From Candidatus Gastranaerophilales bacterium (GTDB lineage: Bacteria; Cyanobacteriota; Vampirovibrionia; Gastranaerophilales; Gastranaerophilaceae), in the NCBI GenBank assembly GCA_944322555.1, contig CALUPJ010000044.1, forward strand, positions 1-46,051: a stretch of DNA of 46,051 bases, written 5' to 3'. The translations under genes were made by a program, and so were the position numbers. The notes beneath the pieces were generated by a model. That model was not told where the DNA came from. It worked only from the letters and a program-made list of their open reading frames with translations, and ran no database searches. This document shows, piece by piece, positions 26,309 through 33,739 of this stretch (within the stretch, counting starts at the first letter, position 1; every line of letters begins with the position of its first letter).

Positions 26309-26462
26309 ATATTTATTCTATTTTCACGGGGTTGGTAGAGCAAGCTCTACGTTTTCCCTATACGTTCCGCCTTCGTCTCCAACGGGGGAGCTAACGCGGC
26401 ATATTTATTCTATTTTCACGGGGTTGGTAGAGCAAGCTCTACATTTTCCCTATACACTCCGC
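26296..26462 (-). repeat. Tandem copies of tRNA-Phe promoter plus tRNA 5' end
   Basis: Two nearly identical 75-bp units, 26296-26370 and 26388-26462 (92-bp offset, differences only near the 5' ends). Each contains TTGCTC-N17-TAGAAT, 6 nt, and the first 13 nt of tRNA-Phe (GCCGCGTTAGCTC). Only the proximal copy continues into the complete tRNA; the distal copy leads into a 17-nt non-tRNA spacer. Also contains GTAGAGC-TT-GCTCTAC, a 7-bp hairpin with a 2-nt loop. It looks like a local duplication. Confidence 0.85.
26315..26343 (-). promoter_or_regulatory. tRNA-Phe promoter
   Basis: On the reverse strand TTGCTC (26338-26343), 17-nt spacer, TAGAAT (26315-26320), then 6 nt to the tRNA 5' end. The -35 lies within a 14-bp inverted copy of the tRNA D-arm sequence (26331-26344 versus 26281-26294). 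Confidence 0.6.
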
Positions 26463-26542
26463 TTACTTATAACTTATATAAAAGTAATGCGGTCATTTTT
26501 TAACTTTTCGGCTTAAAATAATACCTCAAAAGCATATAATCT

Positions 26543-26570
26543 ATTCTACCTGCTCAAAAATATTTATCAA
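26543..26570 (-). promoter_or_regulatory. Putative upstream promoter
   Basis: TTGATA (26565-26570), 16-nt spacer, TAGAAT (26543-26548), reading toward the tRNA-Phe repeat. Starts 13 nt after the infC stop. It would produce a transcript through both repeat units. Confidence 0.35.
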
Positions 26571-26582
26571 GTATTTCTTAAA

Positions 26583-27128
26583 CTAATTCTGCGGAGCAAG
26601 CCAGGCAGTTACATTACGCCCCTCGATAATCGGTTTCTTTTCAACCGTTATAGGGTCATTTGCAAGATCAGTTATAAATCTGTCCGCAAGTTCTACCGCT
26701 AAGGACGAATGCTGCATTTCACGTCCTCTTAGCATTACAACAAGTTTAACTTTATTTCCCTGAGCTATAAACTTTCTTATATTTTTAAGTCTTACTTCAT
26801 AATCATGCGTATCAATTTTATAACGTACTTTGACTTCTTTGATGTCAATAACGTGCTGTTTCTTTTTGGCTTCTTTTGCCTTCTTTTCCAGTTCGTACTT
26901 ATATTTTCCGTAATTTAAAATTTTTGCAACGGGCGGTGCCTGATTGGGACTTATAACTACCAAATCTAAATCTGCTTCTTCAGCCATTTTCAATGCTTGA
27001 GCTGTCGGCACTATCCCGTGATTATTTCCGTTTTCGTCAATTAATCTTACTTCACGTACTCTTATTCTTTCGTTTATAAGTGGTTTATCCTTTGCGCTTC
27101 TGACTGCGCCTCTGTCTTCGTTTGCGAT
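26583..27128 (-). CDS. infC: Translation initiation factor IF-3, ATC start
   Basis: 181 aa when read from the ATC at 27126-27128, which lies 7 nt after AAAGGAG; the first ATG in frame would give only the truncated last 142 aa and cut the conserved N-terminus. From ATC the protein begins with ANEDRGAVRSAKDKPLINER, IRVREVRLIDENGN and the IF3-N motif, then VVMLRGREMQH and the C-domain. The full IF3 length is about 180. Non-AUG starts (AUU, AUC, AUA) are a known infC self-control device: IF3 rejects them. A second ATC (27129-27131) is possible as an alternative. rpmI and rplT, usual neighbours, are not adjacent. Confidence 0.93.
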   Translation of the reverse strand: MANEDRGAVRSAKDKPLINERIRVREVRLIDENGNNHGIVPTAQALKMAEEADLDLVVISPNQAPPVAKILNYGKYKYELEKKAKEAKKKQHVIDIKEVKVRYKIDTHDYEVRLKNIRKFIAQGNKVKLVVMLRGREMQHSSLAVELADRFITDLANDPITVEKKPIIEGRNVTAWLAPQN

Positions 27129-27185
27129 GATTAGTCTCCTTTCTGTTATTTCACATTATTTATAATACCATGCTTTAGGCATTTT

Positions 27186-28223
27186 TCAAGTATTTGCAAT
27201 ATAGTCGGGGCTGATTGCCAGCCAGGTATATGTTTCATTAATCTTTTGCGGAATATCGGTTACAAAAGTTCCTCCGTAGCGTCCGCGGGTAAAAGCCAAA
27301 TACCCGTCATCCGCCAGATTATCCAAAGCTTTTTTAATTGTCTTGGGACTTACTTCAAATATCTTTGATAGATTTATTATTGAAGGAAGTTTCGAACCAA
27401 TTTCACAATTTTCAGCAATGTATGTGCGTATTTTTAATTCTGTTTTTTCATAATCATAAAGAAGATTTTTAACACTGCTGTCGGAAACAATCGTTCCGTA
27501 ACGTCCTCTGCGGGAATATAGCACTCCTTCTTTGGAGAGTAGTTTTATTGCATCATGAATAGTTTTTATACTTACATTAAATTCTTCCGCCAATTGTGTA
27601 TTTGTCGGTAATTTACTCCCCGAAGGAAAATTGTCGGATATATACACTTTAAGTTTTCCGGCAATTTTTTCTACAAGAGTTTCAGAATGTATATTTTTAT
27701 ATTCAAAATTTGCAGTTTGTATAATAAAAGCATTATTTTTCTTTGCGATTATTTTTTCAGAAATCAAACAGTTTATAGCCATTCTTAACGTTGTATTTGA
27801 TATTCCAGTAATTTGAGCAAGCTTTCTTGTAGAAACCAGACAATCACCAATTTTATATCCTTCATCTGCCAGATATTTTTTGATAATTTCTACGGCAAGT
27901 TCACGCTTAGAAGTAAGTTTTGAGATACTTTGTTTTTCATACGGATTCTTTATATAAGTTCCTATACGCTGTTTGGATTCTATAAGACCACAGTCCTCAA
28001 CACATCTGAATACATTTTGCATTGTGCCTTTGCTCACACCGATATGAAATGCCAAATCCCCTTTAGACGGTAAAAAGTCATATGGCTTAATCAGTCCGAG
28101 TTTAAGTTTCTCACGTATCCATTCAGCAAGCCAGAAAGATAATTTATCTACTTTGTTTTCATTGACTCCGAAATAATGAATATGCGGAGCCATTTCTTCC
28201 ACTGTTATTTGTCTGGTTTTCAT
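27186..28223 (-). CDS. Regulator with four tandem GntR-type winged-helix domains
   Basis: 345 aa. Four winged helix-turn-helix units fill almost the whole chain: about 28-92 (LPSKGDLAFHIGVSKGTMQNVF), 106-169 (STRKLAQITGISNTTLRMAI), 183-247 (LPTNTQLAEEFNVSIKTIHDAI, wing RRGRYGTIVSD) and 259-323 (LPSIINLSKIFEVSPKTIKKAL, wing TRGRYGGTFVTD). Domains 3 and 4 are the most GntR-like. There is no FCD, UTRA or aminotransferase effector domain, only a ~20-residue tail. GntR proteins normally carry one such domain and dimerise, so this one polypeptide could bind four half-sites. No clear Shine-Dalgarno was seen. Lies between infC and HU on the same strand. Confidence 0.8.
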   Translation of the reverse strand: MKTRQITVEEMAPHIHYFGVNENKVDKLSFWLAEWIREKLKLGLIKPYDFLPSKGDLAFHIGVSKGTMQNVFRCVEDCGLIESKQRIGTYIKNPYEKQSISKLTSKRELAVEIIKKYLADEGYKIGDCLVSTRKLAQITGISNTTLRMAINCLISEKIIAKKNNAFIIQTANFEYKNIHSETLVEKIAGKLKVYISDNFPSGSKLPTNTQLAEEFNVSIKTIHDAIKLLSKEGVLYSRRGRYGTIVSDSSVKNLLYDYEKTELKIRTYIAENCEIGSKLPSIINLSKIFEVSPKTIKKALDNLADDGYLAFTRGRYGGTFVTDIPQKINETYTWLAISPDYIANT

Positions 28224-28298
28224 AAAAATATCTCAGGTTATTAGTTCTATGATACTCAATGATATAAAAACATTCAAGAAGCTGTTAAGATATATTAA

Positions 28299-28328
28299 GC
28301 GGGCGTTCGGAAAATTCCGAACGCCCGC
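28299..28328 (-). terminator. Terminator of the HU gene
   Basis: GCGGGCGTTCGGAA (28299-28312) and TTCCGAACGCCCGC (28315-28328), 14-bp GC-rich stem with a 2-nt loop, located just past the HU stop. The T tract after it on the reverse strand is weak (TTAATATATC). Confidence 0.65.
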
Positions 28329-28354
28329 GTTTAAACATTCTTCAAAATTGTAAA

Positions 28355-28633
28355 CTATTTGCCGTTAACAACTTCTTTGAATTTTTTACCAGCTGAGAAA
28401 ACAGGAACTGTTTTAGCAGGGATTTTAATTTCTTTACCGGTTTGAGGATTTCTGCCGTTTCTTGCAGCTCTCTTACGGGGTTCGAAAGTACCAAAGCCTA
28501 CTAAAGTTACCTTTTTACCTTTAGAAACTGTTTTTTGAACTGTTTCAATTAAAGCTGATAATACTTCATTAGCTTCTTTTTGAGTAACTTTTGATTTTTT
28601 TGAAATTTCTTGTACTAATTCTTCTTTGTTCAT
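28355..28633 (-). CDS. hup: DNA-binding protein HU
   Basis: 92 aa. HU/IHF fold: MNKEELVQEISKKSKVTQKEANEVL, then the DNA-contacting arm FGTFEPRKRAARNGRNPQTGKEI with the intercalating Pro. Histone-like nucleoid protein. AAAGGAG lies 7 nt before the ATG and a good promoter is 33-60 nt upstream. Monocistronic. Confidence 0.96.
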   Translation of the reverse strand: MNKEELVQEISKKSKVTQKEANEVLSALIETVQKTVSKGKKVTLVGFGTFEPRKRAARNGRNPQTGKEIKIPAKTVPVFSAGKKFKEVVNGK

Positions 28634-28665
28634 TATAAAACTCCTTTCTTCTATTTACAAATTCT

Positions 28666-28693
28666 ATTATACAAATAAAAATCAATAATGCAA
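28666..28693 (-). promoter_or_regulatory. HU promoter
   Basis: Reverse strand TTGCAT (28688-28693), 16-nt spacer, TATAAT (28666-28671). Start codon is 32 nt downstream of the -10. Confidence 0.7.
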
Positions 28694-28811
28694 GTACTTT
28701 TTTTCACGGAAAGACTTATTTTTTCTGGATTGCGGGCAGACAACAGAAAATCTCCGAAGTTCATGCGAATTCCGGGATAGGCTCAAGCTATTGTATTTAT
28801 TGCATTTGGGG

Positions 28812-29186
28812 TTATTCTTTTATATTAACGATGCTCCCTTTCATATCAGTATTTATGTCATAAGCTTGTTCTATTTTTTTTTTTTTTTTAGACTTTTTGA
28901 TTTCAAGTTCAATATTTTCCATGCCTTTTTCCAGAGTTTTTATATTTTTAAGTTCTAATTCTCTGATTTCATCCAGTATTGCATCCAGCTCTTTTTGTTG
29001 AACGGGTGTTAATTCAAGATATTTGCGCATACATTTGCAGCTTAAGAACAACTGTTCGCGGGATTTTATCATGGTTATTGCATTATCAAAGTCTTCATTG
29101 GCAATCATGCGGGCAATATCTTCGGAACCGTTTTTTAGCTGATTATATTGAAGCATGAGCTGCTCAAACTGTTGTTCATTCTGCAT
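28812..29186 (-). CDS. FliT-like small helical protein with an A16 tract
   Basis: 124 aa, almost entirely helical, typical of flagellar export chaperones in this position after fliS; family assignment rests on context and size, not on a clear motif. Its ATG overlaps the fliS stop by 11 bp, with GAGAGG for initiation. Near the C-terminus five AAA Lys codons (about residues 100-104) come from a run of 16 A (forward-strand T16 at 28874-28889). One A less gives an immediate TAG; one more gives a stop after five altered residues, so length changes would remove the last ~20 residues. Confidence 0.65.
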   Translation of the reverse strand: MQNEQQFEQLMLQYNQLKNGSEDIARMIANEDFDNAITMIKSREQLFLSCKCMRKYLELTPVQQKELDAILDEIRELELKNIKTLEKGMENIELEIKKSKKKKKIEQAYDINTDMKGSIVNIKE

Positions 29187-29652
29187 TATTATCCTCTCTC
29201 AGTGCAGGATGCCCGGTATTTTGCAACCCCTGTTCCCGCAAAGCTTCTTCCACTGTTATAATACCGCTTTGAATTTCTATTGCTTTTTGAAATCCCCAGC
29301 GAATATTTGTCAAATCTTCTATCACCAAATCTATTTTACTTGCATCCCTTGTTACATTAGCTCTGACTAAATTCATGCTCATTCGGTTATAGAGCCTGAA
29401 AAGACTTTTGGCAACATCATTTCCGTTTTCAAGGTCGATTGTACGCATTAATTCCCTAAGAATTTTGCGCGCACCATCAATATTTTCAGCCCGCTCTTTC
29501 AGATTTTTTTCCGCAATTGCAGTTTTAGCTTTCTGTAAAAATTGTAAAGCTCCGTCAAAAAGCAATATCATCAGTTTTTCCGGCGTTGCTGTCGTGATAT
29601 TACTTGTTTGATATTGTTTTATATATTTACTGTACGGATTATTAGGTGCCAT
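29176..29652 (-). CDS. fliS: Flagellar export chaperone FliS
   Basis: 158 aa. Helical bundle of FliS: SKYIKQYQTSNITTATPEKLMILLFDGALQFL at the N-terminus is the characteristic opening. It holds flagellin unfolded for export. The C-terminal tail past residue 130 is a little longer than usual. AGAAGG lies before the ATG; the gene begins directly at the flaG stop. Confidence 0.9.
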   Translation of the reverse strand: MAPNNPYSKYIKQYQTSNITTATPEKLMILLFDGALQFLQKAKTAIAEKNLKERAENIDGARKILRELMRTIDLENGNDVAKSLFRLYNRMSMNLVRANVTRDASKIDLVIEDLTNIRWGFQKAIEIQSGIITVEEALREQGLQNTGHPALREDNNAE

Positions 29653-30126
29653 TTATACCTTCTTGTTTACAAATATACCTGAAGCCATATTCAGCTTTTG
29701 TACCAATTCCCCGAGCTCATTTCCCGTTATTGTTTCAATAAGCCTGTTTGTTGCAGAATCATATAATTCTATTATATCATCTTTTGCATTTAATTTGACA
29801 TAAAAATCTTTGTTCGGATTTTCAATTTCCTCTATGTCTGTAATATCATCATCTTCTCCGGCTTCAGGAATTTCTTCCGCAAGTCCGTCTTCAAATTCCT
29901 CTTCCGAACTATCATCCGTCTGATTCCGGTTATCTTCCGGCGGTTTGCCCGTTCCTTCATCATCATCTTTCGGACGCACACGCTGATTAACACTTAAACT
30001 TTGTACCTGCCGCGTTTCATTATTAGTATCGGCATGAATGGCATGCTCCGTTTTGCTGGCATACTCGGCAGACGTAGATTCTTTCACTACGCCGGTATTT
30101 GCTATTGACAATCCGTCCATGCCCAT
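29653..30126 (-). CDS. flaG: FlaG-like flagellar protein with acidic linker
   Basis: 157 aa. The C-terminal ~55 residues (FYVKLNAKDDIIELYDSATNRL then ETITGNELGELVQKLNMASGIFVNKK) are FlaG: a beta strand pattern D-x-A-T-x-R-L-I-x-x-I followed by a helix. The N-terminal two-thirds is a low-complexity Asp/Glu-rich linker (about residues 50-105), longer than in most FlaG. FlaG sits upstream of fliS/fliD in many bacteria and affects filament length. AAAGGAAG lies ~10 nt before the ATG. No fliC or fliD is in the window. Confidence 0.75.
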   Translation of the reverse strand: MGMDGLSIANTGVVKESTSAEYASKTEHAIHADTNNETRQVQSLSVNQRVRPKDDDEGTGKPPEDNRNQTDDSSEEEFEDGLAEEIPEAGEDDDITDIEEIENPNKDFYVKLNAKDDIIELYDSATNRLIETITGNELGELVQKLNMASGIFVNKKV

Positions 30127-30150
30127 TTTATGAAGCTTCCTTTACATATG

Positions 30151-30178
30151 TTAACTTATTTTAATATTATGATATAAT
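30151..30178 (+). promoter_or_regulatory. Promoter of the MshEN-like gene
   Basis: TTAACT (30151-30156), 16-nt spacer, TATAAT (30173-30178), 40 nt upstream of the ATG. The flagellar genes lie divergent to the left. Confidence 0.5.
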
Positions 30179-30217
30179 CACTTTATAAGGACATCGTATA
30201 AAAGAAGGGTTATTTTT

Positions 30218-30967
30218 ATGAGTAAGAGCTTATTTATAGATTTTATGGAAAAATTACTGGCTTTTCCTCTCTGGATTAAGCAGACAATTTTCTTAAATCT
30301 TTCCAATGACTTAACCAATTATTTAAGTAATGAATTTCTGGATGTTCAGGAAGGAGAGCTTTTCCATATTTATAAACCCGTCCTTTCCGATTTGGGGCAA
30401 AATGAGCTTCTTACAAAAGAATCTAAATTTGATGAAAGCATTTATGCTTTTATGAATTGCTGTTCAAAAGGCATGTCGCTGATTGAAATTGCAATTGAAA
30501 ATAACTTCACGCTGGAAGAAGTTGCAAAAGCTTTCACATTCTGCAAAACCTCGGGATTTTTCTCATCTGAAGTTCCAAACCTTATTAGCGCCATAGCCGG
30601 CTTTATTGCAGGCAAATATCGTACCGGTGAATATTTTATCCGTGCCGGAAAAATGACAATTGAGCAGCTTGATGAAGTTTTGAATAAACAACAGGAAATG
30701 AACGAAGCCGGAAAACACGTCTTTATTGCGGAATTAATGGTACAAATGGGATTTGTACGTGAAAAAGATGTTAAAAGTATTATTTTTATGAAAGAAGAAG
30801 CCGGAAAACGATTTTCGCTTAACCCTGATGATATTCCGACTCTTGCAATGGAAAAAGAAAGTTATGATATCAGGGTTGAAAATACCCGTCTTAAGGAAGA
30901 AAACGAAATTCTTAAGCAAAAAATGGATGCACTTTTAACTTTCATTAAAGACCATAAAGAAGGTTAG
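30218..30967 (+). CDS. MshEN-like domain protein, divergent from flagellar genes
   Basis: 249 aa. Residues 135-160 (GEYFIRAGKMTIEQLDEVLNK) and 167-197 (FIAELMVQMGFVREKDVKSI) form the doubled [LI]-x-x-x-G-x-[IVM]-[ST]-x-x-[QED]-[LV] pattern of the GspE/PilB N-terminal (MshEN) domain, which in some proteins binds cyclic di-GMP. There is no ATPase domain, so it is a stand-alone version. A coiled coil follows at about 214-245. The N-terminal 120 residues are helical and unrecognised. AGAAGGG precedes the ATG. Divergent from flaG-fliS, so it might act in motility or c-di-GMP control, by inference only. Confidence 0.65.
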   Translation: MSKSLFIDFMEKLLAFPLWIKQTIFLNLSNDLTNYLSNEFLDVQEGELFHIYKPVLSDLGQNELLTKESKFDESIYAFMNCCSKGMSLIEIAIENNFTLEEVAKAFTFCKTSGFFSSEVPNLISAIAGFIAGKYRTGEYFIRAGKMTIEQLDEVLNKQQEMNEAGKHVFIAELMVQMGFVREKDVKSIIFMKEEAGKRFSLNPDDIPTLAMEKESYDIRVENTRLKEENEILKQKMDALLTFIKDHKEG

Positions 30968-31041
30968 AAGCAGCCGGGGCAGCGTAAATAGAATAATTAT
31001 TTACCCCGTTATCAATACTTAAACGGTTTTACAGGTAAAAT

Positions 31042-31926
31042 ATGCGTATAGAATACATTAGAGACGGTTTGGTTGAAGAATTTCATGAAGGATTATTTAT
31101 GCAATATTCCAAACCATATGAGACGGGAGCTTTTTATCTGCGTTCCTGCGCTAAACCTCTTCAGGCAACTCTTTTAGTTGATTACGGAATAGATTTGACC
31201 GAAAAAGAACTGGCTTTGTGCTGCGGTTCGCATGCCGGAGAAGAATGCCATATAGAAACTGCACGGAAACTTTTAAACAAATTCAAGATTAATGAAAAAT
31301 ATTTGAAATGCGGCATCCACGCTCCTCTATCACGTTCGATGCAGGATAAAATGCTATTGAACGGAGAAAAGCCGGCAGCATTACATAATAATTGTTCGGG
31401 CAAACATATCGGATTTCTTATTATTTGTAAAAATTGCGGCTGGGATTTGGAAACATATTACAAATCCGGACATCCGCTCCAGAAAGCTATAAAAAATAAA
31501 ATTAATGAATTGTGCGAAGTTAAAGACTCCTATCCTGAAACTACAGACGGGTGCGGTGTTCCGATTTTGAGCATGCCTTTATATAACATGCTTATCGGGT
31601 ATAAGAATTTATTAGAATACGACAAAATAATACGTGCAATACGCAATCACCCGTATATATTCGGAGGAGAAAACCGTTTGGATACGGAAATTATTGAAAA
31701 TACGGATAATCTGATTGCAAAAGTCGGTGCAGGCGGATTATGTATAGTTTTTAACATAAAAGAACAGGACGGCTTTGCTGTAAAAATTAACGATTGTTCA
31801 ATGGAAGCAAGAAGAATTGCTGTTCTGGAGATAATAAACCGTCTCGGCTGGGGAAAAATTAGCTATAACAATAAAATCAAAACTCTGCACGGACAAATAG
31901 TCGGTGAAGTTAAATATGTTCCGTAG
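31042..31926 (+). CDS. L-asparaginase II family (PF06089-type)
   Basis: 294 aa. Features of the Rhizobium-type asparaginase family: FYLRSCAKPLQAT, CCGSHAGEECH, NNCSGKHIGF, DGCGVPILSM and GENRLDTEI. Distinct from the AnsA/AnsB threonine-type enzymes. It would hydrolyse asparagine to aspartate and ammonia. Slightly shorter than the usual 320-340 aa. CAGG lies 6 nt before the ATG. Converges on xerC/D with a 2-nt gap. Confidence 0.85.
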   Translation: MRIEYIRDGLVEEFHEGLFMQYSKPYETGAFYLRSCAKPLQATLLVDYGIDLTEKELALCCGSHAGEECHIETARKLLNKFKINEKYLKCGIHAPLSRSMQDKMLLNGEKPAALHNNCSGKHIGFLIICKNCGWDLETYYKSGHPLQKAIKNKINELCEVKDSYPETTDGCGVPILSMPLYNMLIGYKNLLEYDKIIRAIRNHPYIFGGENRLDTEIIENTDNLIAKVGAGGLCIVFNIKEQDGFAVKINDCSMEARRIAVLEIINRLGWGKISYNNKIKTLHGQIVGEVKYVP

Positions 31927-31928
31927 TT

Positions 31929-32846
31929 TTAAGAGTTTCCTCCGTGCGGATGAGCTGTTTCATAGACATCACGCATATGTTTTACTGATATATGAGTATA
32001 AATCTGAGTATTAGAGATTCCGGCATGCCCTAGAAGCTCCTGAACAACTCTTAAATCGGCACCGTTTTCTATAAGTTTTGTAGCAAAACTGTGTCTGAAT
32101 ACGTGAGGAGTCACTTTTTTCGGAAGCTCTATTTTTTCTACCGTTTCATTAATAACTTTTCTTATTGTTTTGTTCTGGAGCCGAAATCCTGTACTGTTAA
32201 TAAATAACGGCGTATTTTCATCAATTTCTCCGGTATTATAGCCCGGTGCAATAAGTTTTCTTGCGGAATTTATATATTGAACAAGATATTCCTTGGCTCT
32301 GTCGGACATCAAAACAATACGTTCCTTTGCACCTTTACCGAAAACTCTTATTTCATTTTCTTCCAAATTAATATCACCAAAGTTCAGATTACTGAGTTCG
32401 GATACACGCATGCCGGTTGCCCACAAAAGTTCAAGTATAACACGGTTACGAAAACCCGCCGGAGTGTCAATTTTTACATTATTTAAAATCTGTTCAACTT
32501 CATCCGGCGTTAAAAACTTCGGCAGAGATTTAGGACGTTTAGGAGCAGAAAGAGAAACGGCAGGATTGGAATCCATATATCGTTCTCTGAATAAATATTT
32601 ATAAAAAGTTCTTATAGAAGCTACTTTCCGCGCAATTGTAGTTTTTTTATAATCAAACCGCTGTATAAAATGCAAATATTCTCTCAATTTATCAAAATTG
32701 ACATCAACACAACTTTTGCCGTCAAGCCAGAGTATAAAACTTATAATATCGGAAGAGTACGCATCCAGAGTATGTTCGGAAAAATTCTTTTCCACACTCA
32801 AATATGTTTTAAAACCCTCTATGTATTCTTTTTCCCGATTTTCCAT
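31929..32846 (-). CDS. Tyrosine recombinase XerC/XerD
   Basis: 305 aa, size and build of XerC/D (SAM-like N-domain, catalytic C-domain). All catalytic residues are visible: R147 (TGMRVSEL), K171 (FGKGAKER), H248 and R251 (PHVFRHSFAT), H274 (LLGHAG) and the nucleophile Y283 (QIYTH). Resolves chromosome dimers at dif. Nothing points to a mobile integrase: no attachment repeats, phage genes or unusual composition. Whether it is XerC or XerD cannot be told from sequence alone. Confidence 0.92.
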   Translation of the reverse strand: MENREKEYIEGFKTYLSVEKNFSEHTLDAYSSDIISFILWLDGKSCVDVNFDKLREYLHFIQRFDYKKTTIARKVASIRTFYKYLFRERYMDSNPAVSLSAPKRPKSLPKFLTPDEVEQILNNVKIDTPAGFRNRVILELLWATGMRVSELSNLNFGDINLEENEIRVFGKGAKERIVLMSDRAKEYLVQYINSARKLIAPGYNTGEIDENTPLFINSTGFRLQNKTIRKVINETVEKIELPKKVTPHVFRHSFATKLIENGADLRVVQELLGHAGISNTQIYTHISVKHMRDVYETAHPHGGNS

Positions 32847-32907
32847 GCGTTTACTTTTTCTCTAATCTATTATACAATATCTGTACTAAACTTTGAAGCG
32901 GAAAATT

Positions 32908-33159
32908 ATGAATATTTTTAAGACATTTGAGATTTTTTTAAAAGAACCCCTTAGTATTTTAAGGGATAATTTTATTCAAATCGTAAGTATTCAAACAGAT
33001 AATATTTTCGCACATAAACCTTCAATAGACGTCAGCATTTTAAAAGATAAAGCTCAAATAACCGTCGTTAATAATGAAAAATTGTACAAACTGCTCTCAA
33101 TAGTAAATCATCGGGCAGAAAAGAAAAAGGAGATGGAAAAAGAACATGAAACAGCTTAA
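32908..33159 (+). CDS. Small unknown protein upstream of engB
   Basis: 83 aa from ATG 32908. No family recognised. Mixed hydrophobic/charged, with a Lys/Glu-rich C-terminus (RAEKKKEMEKEHETA). Overlaps the engB start by 14 bp, so it is the first gene of the engB-WYL-WYL-coaX operon. Weak ribosome site (GCGGA). No membrane segment. Confidence 0.6.
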   Translation: MNIFKTFEIFLKEPLSILRDNFIQIVSIQTDNIFAHKPSIDVSILKDKAQITVVNNEKLYKLLSIVNHRAEKKKEMEKEHETA

Positions 33160-33724
33160 TGCAAGCTTTATAATAAGCGCAGAAAAGGTTTCTCAATGCC
33201 CGGATTTTTCGCTGCCGGAATTTCCGCTCCTCGGGCGTTCCAATGTCGGAAAATCTTCTTTTATTAATACTTTATGCAACAATAAAAAACTTGCAAAAAC
33301 ATCTAATACTCCCGGAAAAACAAGATTAATCAACTTTTTCAACTTTTCGGACAAATTTATGATAGCTGATTTGCCGGGATACGGGTATGCAAAAATTTCC
33401 AAAGAAGCGCAGGCAAGGTGGCAAAAGTATTTGGAAGAATATCTTCTAAACAGAAAACAGATAAAATCTTTAATACAGTTTGTTGATGCAAGGCATGATA
33501 TTCAAAAAAATGATTATCAAATGAGAGAATGGATTGAAAATTATAATCTGCCGATTTTTACGATTGTGACTAAAATTGACTATATTCCCAGAGGAAAAGT
33601 GCAGACAGTAATTGCAAATGTTAAAAAGAAATTCAAAGGTGACGTAATTCCTTTTAGTGCCGTTGACCGCTGGTATTGTGAAAACACAATTGAATATTTA
33701 CTAAATTTATGTGAAAATAATTAG
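33146..33724 (+). CDS. engB: Ribosome-biogenesis GTPase EngB/YsxC
   Basis: 192 aa. GTPase motifs: P-loop GRSNVGKSSF at about residues 30-39, TPGKTRLINFF (G2), DLPGYGYAK (G3), TKID (G4). EngB assists 50S assembly. Overlaps the previous gene by 14 bp; its ATG lies 16 nt after the next-upstream GGAG. WYL-type gene follows 15 nt later. Confidence 0.95.
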   Translation: MKQLNASFIISAEKVSQCPDFSLPEFPLLGRSNVGKSSFINTLCNNKKLAKTSNTPGKTRLINFFNFSDKFMIADLPGYGYAKISKEAQARWQKYLEEYLLNRKQIKSLIQFVDARHDIQKNDYQMREWIENYNLPIFTIVTKIDYIPRGKVQTVIANVKKKFKGDVIPFSAVDRWYCENTIEYLLNLCENN

Positions 33725-33739
33725 GTTAGGGGTGAATTT

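Noticed and set aside
26296..26462. CRISPR array or phage attachment site
   Set aside because: Only two long units, no spacer set and no cas genes; the units contain promoter and tRNA sequence, and no integrase lies nearby.
27186..28223. Transposase-like or MocR regulator
   Set aside because: No catalytic or aminotransferase domain; only repeated winged helices.
31929..32846. Phage or island integrase
   Set aside because: Catalytic set, length and neighbours fit chromosomal XerC/D; no att repeats or mobile genes near.
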